A DNA stretch of 9,780 nt, from assembly GCA_964386435.1 (NCBI GenBank), contig CAYLSV010000118.1, positions 1 through 9,780 on the forward strand, given 5' to 3'. The notes below the pieces were generated by a model. The model did not search any database. It saw only the letters and a program-made list of their open reading frames with translations, and had not been told where the DNA came from. Positions 5,618 through 9,780 of the stretch are shown here, piece by piece. The position numbers and the translations under genes are program-made. Numbering within the stretch: position 1 is the stretch's first letter; each line of letters starts with the position of its first letter. Source of the DNA: CAYLSV01 sp964386435. GTDB lineage: Bacteria; Planctomycetota; Phycisphaerae; Tepidisphaerales; Tepidisphaeraceae.

Positions 5618-8533
5618 ATGCGTGCGGTTCCGAAGCTCATCGTCGCGAACCTCACGGCCCGGCCGACACGGGCCGTGCTGACGGCGTTGGCCGTGGCGGC
5701 GGCGGTCATGCTGATGGTCGCCGTGACCAGCGGCTACAAAACGGTAGAGTCGGCGGCGCTGGGCTTCTTCCAGGAACAACTCGGCTCGGCGGACCTCCGG
5801 ATCATGCCCGACCGCGGCACGCCGCTGACGGTGGATGATGCCGCCGCCATAGAGGCCCGGCCGGACGTGCGCACCGCCGTGCCGCGGTTGGTGCGCCGGC
5901 TGCCGATCACGCTCAACGACCAGACCGTGGGCGTGAACGTGCAGGGCGTCACCGACGGCGACGACACGAAGGCCAGGCTGCCGGTGACGGTCAGCACGCT
6001 CATCGACATCGAGCCCGGCGACGACTCGCAACGGCTCAAGTTCGACTCGGCGACGGCCCGGCAGATTTACCTCGACCCCGGCGCGTTCACCCGCCTCGAC
6101 GCCTCGCCGGGCGACGTGCTGGAGCTGCCGACCGCTGACGGGCCGGTGCCGTTCGAGGTCGTCGGTTATGTCGACAAACCCCGCATCATTGCCGGTGCGA
6201 TGACAACCGCTTACGTGCCGCTGGCGGCGCTGCAAGCGCTGGACGCCGAGGGCGGCGGGGCGGTGAGCACCGTGTTCATCGAGGTCGAGCCGGGTGTGCA
6301 GCCGGCCGCCCTCGCCGACGAGCTCGAACCCCTGGCCGCGGCCAACGGGTGGGAGGTCGACCTGACCCGCGAGACCCGCGAGGAGATCGACAACATGATG
6401 CTCGGCATGCGGCTGCTGGCGCTGATGGGCGGCAGCGTCACGCTCCTGGCCGGATCGTTCATCGTTTTCACCACGCTGTCGATGGGCGTCGCCGAGCGGC
6501 AGCGGATGCTGGCAATGCTGCGGGCCATCGGCGCCGGCCGGTGGCAGGTGGCGGCGAGCGTGCTGGGCGAGGGCCTGATCATCGTGGCGCTGGGTGTGGC
6601 GATCGGGTTGCCGCTGGGGTTGGCGAGCGTGCAGTTTTTGAGCGTGATCTTCAGCGACGTGCTCGGCGACGACATCCAGATCAGCGGCCTCGGCATGGTC
6701 GTGGCGACCGTCGGCATGGGCGTCGCGGCCATCGTCGCCGGGCTGCTGCCGGCGTGGCGGGCGGTGCGGACCGACCCGCTCTCGGCGATGAGCCCCCAAG
6801 CCGGCGGCAACGGGTCGAAGGTGCCGTGGCTCTTGGTCGGCGTCGGCGTGCTGCTGGCGGCGTTCGACACGGCGCTGCTCTTCTCGCCCGACGACACGCC
6901 GCTGCCGACAATGTTCGGGTTGTTCCCGGACGACGAGCGGGCGGTGCGATTTTACGGGCACATCTTCGTCGGCGTGCCGGCCTTGATGATCGGCTTCTTC
7001 CTGCTCGCCCCGGCGGCGGTGTGGGCGGTGGAGAAGGTGGCATTGTTCGGCCTTTCTCTGGGGAGAAAAGCGAAAGTCGGCGTGCCGATCGGTCTGGCGG
7101 TGCTGGCGGCGAGCGTGTTCGGCGGCCTCTGGCTCGTCGGGGTGGCCGGGGCGAAGGACGTGCCGGCGGCGACGCTTTTGCCGGCCGTCGGCGGGTTGCT
7201 GCTGCTGCCGGTGGTGATGGTCGCGGGGCTGGCGCTGCTCGCCGGGTGGCTGTTCACGAACGACGCGGCGCTCTTGCGGCAACAACTCACCGGCGGCCTC
7301 TGGCGGGCGGCGGGCACCGCCGCGGCGCTCATGGTCGGCCTCTCCACGCTCGTCATCATGCAGGTCCAGGGCAACACCGCCATCGGTGGCTGGCAACTGC
7401 CCGACGGCTTCCCGGACGTCTTCATCTACACCGACCTCGGCGACTTCCGCGGCCTCTCGCCAAGCGATCAACAAGCCATCGCCAATGCCCCGCAGATCGC
7501 CGCCCGGCCCGACGGCTCGCCGGACGTGATGCCCGTGTACCTGTTCCACCCGAGGCTCGGCGACAGTCCGTGGGCGCTGGCGGCGACCCGGATGCCCAAC
7601 TCGACAACCTGCCTCGCCGCCGAGCCGGAGCAGCTGTTGGACATGCTCAACCTCACCTTCGTCCGCGGCAACCGCGAGGAAGCGCTGGCCCTGCTCCGGG
7701 GCGGCCAGGCGATTATCATCACCGAGGAATTCCGCCGCCTCCGTGGCTACGACGTCGGCGACCCGTTCCCGCTTTCGACGCCCAAGGGCGAGCTCGACTT
7801 CACCGTCGCCGCGGTGGTCAACTCGCCGGGGCTGGACGTCATGATCGGGCAGTTCGACCTCGCCGAGCAGTTCGAGAGCGAGGCCGCCAGCACCGTCTTC
7901 GCCACGGCCGAGGATGCCGAGAACATCTTCGGCGTCACCGACGCCCGCATCGTCGCGGCCAACTTGCGCAGCGACGTGCCGAGCTTCGACAAGATCGACG
8001 GCAAGCGGGCCGAGCGCGACGCGATGGTCGCGCAGCTCCAAGCCGAGCTCGGCCGCACCGGTTTGAACATCGCCGACGTCCGCACCCTCAAAGAGGACAT
8101 CCAGACGACGTTCCGCCGCATCCTGCAGATGGCCAGCTTCGTGGCGTGGGCGGCGATGGGCGTGGCGAGCTTCGGCGTGACCAACGCCGTGATCGCCAGC
8201 GTCCGCAGCCGGCAGTGGCAGTTCGGGTTGCTCCGCGCCCTGGGCGTCACCCGCACCGGCCTCATGAAAATCGTCCTCGCCGAGGCGGCCCTGCTCGGCG
8301 CGGTCGGCACCCTGCTCGGCCTCGCCGCGGGCATGCTGCTGGCCCTCAACGCCCGCCGCGTGACCGCTCAGCTCATCGGCTTCCAGCACCCGCTCGACGT
8401 CCCGTGGGGCGTGGTCGGTTTGGGCGCCGCCGCCGTCGTCCTCGTCAGCCTGCTCGCCGCCGCCGAGCCGGCCCTGCGCGCGGCAAGGGCCACCCCCCTG
8501 AGCCTCCTCCAAGCCGGCCGCAGCGCGGCGTGA
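5618..8533 (+). CDS. Double-FtsX ABC transporter permease, MacB/YbbP-like
   Basis: A 971-residue membrane subunit that partners the ATPase upstream. It contains two FtsX-type modules in tandem. Module 1: membrane helix at about 17-38, a periplasmic core (about 40-262) and helices near 265-289, 313-336 and 357-380, with the coupling segment ERQRMLAMLRAIGAGR. A linker region adds four hydrophobic segments (about 402-422, 447-471, 488-510, 519-546). Module 2: a helix at 562-582, a second periplasmic core (about 588-830) and helices near 838-861, 886-910 and 928-949, with the matching coupling segment RSRQWQFGLLRALGVTR. That gives about 12 segments, longer than MacB (four helices, one module) and than E. 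coli YbbP (about 800 residues). Both core domains are probably in the periplasm. No MacA-like adaptor is adjacent, so lipoprotein or lipid extraction, rather than tripartite efflux, is plausible but unproven. Confidence 0.92.
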   Translation: MRAVPKLIVANLTARPTRAVLTALAVAAAVMLMVAVTSGYKTVESAALGFFQEQLGSADLRIMPDRGTPLTVDDAAAIEARPDVRTAVPRLVRRLPITLNDQTVGVNVQGVTDGDDTKARLPVTVSTLIDIEPGDDSQRLKFDSATARQIYLDPGAFTRLDASPGDVLELPTADGPVPFEVVGYVDKPRIIAGAMTTAYVPLAALQALDAEGGGAVSTVFIEVEPGVQPAALADELEPLAAANGWEVDLTRETREEIDNMMLGMRLLALMGGSVTLLAGSFIVFTTLSMGVAERQRMLAMLRAIGAGRWQVAASVLGEGLIIVALGVAIGLPLGLASVQFLSVIFSDVLGDDIQISGLGMVVATVGMGVAAIVAGLLPAWRAVRTDPLSAMSPQAGGNGSKVPWLLVGVGVLLAAFDTALLFSPDDTPLPTMFGLFPDDERAVRFYGHIFVGVPALMIGFFLLAPAAVWAVEKVALFGLSLGRKAKVGVPIGLAVLAASVFGGLWLVGVAGAKDVPAATLLPAVGGLLLLPVVMVAGLALLAGWLFTNDAALLRQQLTGGLWRAAGTAAALMVGLSTLVIMQVQGNTAIGGWQLPDGFPDVFIYTDLGDFRGLSPSDQQAIANAPQIAARPDGSPDVMPVYLFHPRLGDSPWALAATRMPNSTTCLAAEPEQLLDMLNLTFVRGNREEALALLRGGQAIIITEEFRRLRGYDVGDPFPLSTPKGELDFTVAAVVNSPGLDVMIGQFDLAEQFESEAASTVFATAEDAENIFGVTDARIVAANLRSDVPSFDKIDGKRAERDAMVAQLQAELGRTGLNIADVRTLKEDIQTTFRRILQMASFVAWAAMGVASFGVTNAVIASVRSRQWQFGLLRALGVTRTGLMKIVLAEAALLGAVGTLLGLAAGMLLALNARRVTAQLIGFQHPLDVPWGVVGLGAAAVVLVSLLAAAEPALRAARATPLSLLQAGRSAA

Positions 8534-8572
8534 GGGGCGCGGGAACTCTCGCGGTCACGTGCGTCGCTGAGA

Positions 8573-8719
8573 CCCCCACCGCCGTGGTAACGGCGGGGCT
8601 TCGCACGCTCTCCATGTGCTGACAAAAGCATGCGTGACCCCGCCGCCACGCGTGAAGGGAAGGTTCCAGCGACTTCAACTACACCTCGCACGTCGACTTC
8701 TTTTTCAGCATCGCAAAAG
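8573..8719. repeat. Family A composite repeat, tandem unit 1 (147 bp)
   Basis: The unit holds a left palindrome (CCGCCGT/ACGGCGG around GGTA) ending GCTTC, a short centre with CACGC/GCGTG arms, a degenerate right half GTGACCCCGCCGCC, and a unique spacer of about 55 bases with ACTTCAACTACACCTCGCAC. The left palindrome read on the minus strand starts GAAG where the complete copies have GTAG. The unit begins 39 bases after the permease stop codon. Confidence 0.85.
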
Positions 8720-8867
8720 CCCCCACCGCCGTGGTAACGGCGGGGCTTCGCACGCTCTCCATGCGCTGACAAGAGCGTGTGTGACCCCGCCGCCACGCGT
8801 CGGGGGGAAGGTGCCAGCGACTTCAACTACACCTCGCACGTCGACTTCTTTTTCAGCATCGCAGAAG
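8720..8867. repeat. Family A composite repeat, tandem unit 2 (148 bp)
   Basis: A tandem copy of the preceding unit, differing at about ten positions by eye plus a one-base length change near 8799-8807. The left palindrome is identical to that of unit 1. The roughly 50-base spacer (8816-8867) is nearly unchanged, which points to a recent duplication of the whole composite rather than independent insertions. Confidence 0.85.
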
Positions 8868-8958
8868 CCCCAACCGCCGTGGTGACGGCGGAGCTTCGCA
8901 CGCTCTGCGTGTGGTGAACAAAGCGTGTGTAGCCCCGCCGCCCACGCGGCGGTGGGGG
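8868..8958. repeat. Family A composite repeat, unit 3, with intact inverted right half
   Basis: The left half (8868 to about 8906) is diverged from units 1 and 2. The right half (8929-8958) is complete: GTAG, then a CCGCCGC/GCGGCGG hairpin and a G-run, matching the element at 1-30. The two halves form an inverted pair around a short centre, heads inward. The spacer found in units 1 and 2 is not present after it. Confidence 0.8.
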
Positions 8959-9082
8959 TTTCTGCGGCGCTTGGACGTCTCGAGAGTCATATCCCGCTTC
9001 AGCCCCTCGCCTGGCGACCGGCGTCTGTTGCGGCAGGGACCGCAGCTACAGGCATGCTCGCACCGGTGGTGCTTTGCGTCAA

Positions 9083-9088
9083 TACACT
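9083..9088 (+). promoter_or_regulatory. Candidate -10 box (TACACT) for a leaderless GTG start
   Basis: TACACT ends 6 bases before an in-frame GTG at 9095 and has the same hexamer as the exporter promoter candidate. There is no Shine-Dalgarno site before this GTG. The stretch 8959-9082 between the repeat array and this box shows nothing else recognisable. Confidence 0.4.
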
Positions 9089-9094
9089 CCAGGC

Positions 9095-9780
9095 GTGGCC
9101 GAGATGCTCGAGTATGCTGTTCCGCCTCGGCGGCGGTGGACGTGGTGGGGGGCGGCATTGGTGGCGTTGACGATCATGGGCCCGGTGATGGCGGTGGAGT
9201 CGTTGGCAATGGTGTGGGGCGGGGTGCGGGCGGCGTGGGAGTTTGCCGACCGGCGGGCGTTTGTGGAGACGGCGGCGGTGCCGCCGCGGGTGGAGGCGGG
9301 GGAACTATCGGCCGAGCAACGGGAATGGGTGGCGGAGGTGTTGCATGGCGGGGAGCCGATGTCGGCGGAGCTGCGGGCGTGGCAGGTGGCGGCGCTGAAC
9401 GAGGTGCCGCTGCCGCTGGACCCGGCGGCGGTCGGGTCGGCCGAGGCGGTGCGGGGGCAGGTGGTGGGACGAAACTTGGTGCCCCGCTCGCCGCAGGAAA
9501 CGGGGTTGCAGCGCAGCGAATTCTGGACGCGATTCGGTGTGATTATCTGGACGTGGAGCGGCACCCACGAAGACGGAGAATTATCAGTCCACGGCAGCGA
9601 CGTCAACGGCATCTCAAGCTATTCGGCCGTGCTAACGCCGACGGGTGTGCAGCAGCCTCGCGGCCACTGGTTCAGGTTCGTTAGAGACAGGCACCGCAAG
9701 CCGCACATGTGGGAGATCGTCGTCGGCTGGGCGTTCGGCGGGTTGGGTGAGCGGGCTGGTGCACTATCTGCCGGTGGTGG
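9095..9780 (+). CDS. Hypothetical membrane-anchored protein, runs off the window
   Basis: An open frame of 228 codons with no stop before the window ends. The start is a GTG at 9095 (MAEMLEYAVPP) or the ATG at 9104; GTG is favoured by the TACACT box 6 bases upstream. After a basic RRRW patch there is one hydrophobic helix at about 18-42 (WWGAALVALTIMGPVMAVE). A soluble region follows, with a charged helical part (about 62-110, VEAGELSAEQREWVAEVL) and a more strand-like part (RFGVIIWTWSGTHEDGELSV). A second hydrophobic stretch begins near 207 (MWEIVVGWAFGG). Codons in the first part end almost always in G, unlike the C-rich usage of the genes upstream. From about 9570 codons become mixed (TTA, TCA, AGA, AGG). 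Near 9743 the coding signal appears to move to another frame, so the gene may be broken or the sequence may contain an error. No family is recognised. Confidence 0.6.
   Translation, partial: MAEMLEYAVPPRRRWTWWGAALVALTIMGPVMAVESLAMVWGGVRAAWEFADRRAFVETAAVPPRVEAGELSAEQREWVAEVLHGGEPMSAELRAWQVAALNEVPLPLDPAAVGSAEAVRGQVVGRNLVPRSPQETGLQRSEFWTRFGVIIWTWSGTHEDGELSVHGSDVNGISSYSAVLTPTGVQQPRGHWFRFVRDRHRKPHMWEIVVGWAFGGLGERAGALSAGG

Noticed and set aside
5570..8512. A 980-codon open frame on the minus strand opposite the permease gene
   Set aside because: Its translation is a His/Arg/Gln/Ala-rich low-complexity string without motifs, as expected from antisense reading of GC-rich coding DNA. The plus strand encodes a clear two-module permease.
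8666..8867. Insertion sequence or MITE ends in the array spacer
   Set aside because: No terminal inverted repeats flank the spacer, no target-site duplication is visible and no transposase frame is present.
8616..8885. Short plus-strand frames through the repeat array, and minus-strand frames at 8368-8826
   Set aside because: They are built from tandem repeat units, so the repeated peptide segments reflect the DNA repeat and not a protein.
8573..8958. CRISPR array
   Set aside because: There are repeated palindromic units, but they are 147-148 bp long with near-identical spacers. CRISPR has short repeats with unique spacers of about 30-40 bases, and no cas gene is present.

Overview
The window is about 9.8 kb of very GC-rich bacterial chromosome. 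It holds eight genes: short transcription units in both directions, separated by intergenic regions rich in palindromes. The gene content (a TPR protein fused to a YggX-type domain, a small lipoprotein, a secreted SMP-30-like protein, a large FtsX-type exporter, several orphan proteins) and the near-absence of Shine-Dalgarno sites suggest a planctomycete, possibly Phycisphaerae. That assignment is an inference from style; no rRNA or marker gene is present.

Layout. 1-347: a palindromic repeat, then sequence in which no gene is seen. 348-572: a small two-helix membrane protein. 603-1229: a TPR plus Fe(2+)-trafficking (YggX-like) fusion, convergent with a SerA-like 2-hydroxyacid dehydrogenase (1256-2203, minus). 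The dehydrogenase is divergent from an acidic, disordered-looking orphan (2244-2711, plus). A 30-bp inverted repeat follows (2717-2807), then a lipoprotein (2871-3587, plus), convergent with a secreted SMP-30/gluconolactonase-like protein (3669-4601, minus) with a related repeat between them. 4678-8533: an ABC exporter, ATPase then a 971-residue double-FtsX permease of MacB/YbbP type, with a perfect 29-bp inverted repeat between the two genes. 8573-8958: a 147/148-bp tandem array of the palindrome family seen at position 1. From 9095 an orphan membrane-anchored protein runs off the end, with a possible frameshift close to the edge.

Only the ATPase and permease clearly work together, as a transporter or lipoprotein-release-type machine of unknown substrate. 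The other genes look like independent housekeeping or orphan units.

The most interesting non-coding signal is the palindromes. There are three sequence-unrelated families (A: 1-30 and 8573-8958; B: 2717-2807 and 3595-3667; C: 5489-5570). Each has copies with a GTAG tetranucleotide directly 5' of the foldback, and families occur as inverted pairs. This is the architecture of REP/BIME elements mobilised by RAYT (TnpA-REP) transposases, though no RAYT gene lies in the window. A second signal is a GCTANNNT or TACACT -10-like box placed 5 to 9 bases before several start codons that lack a Shine-Dalgarno site, suggesting leaderless transcription.
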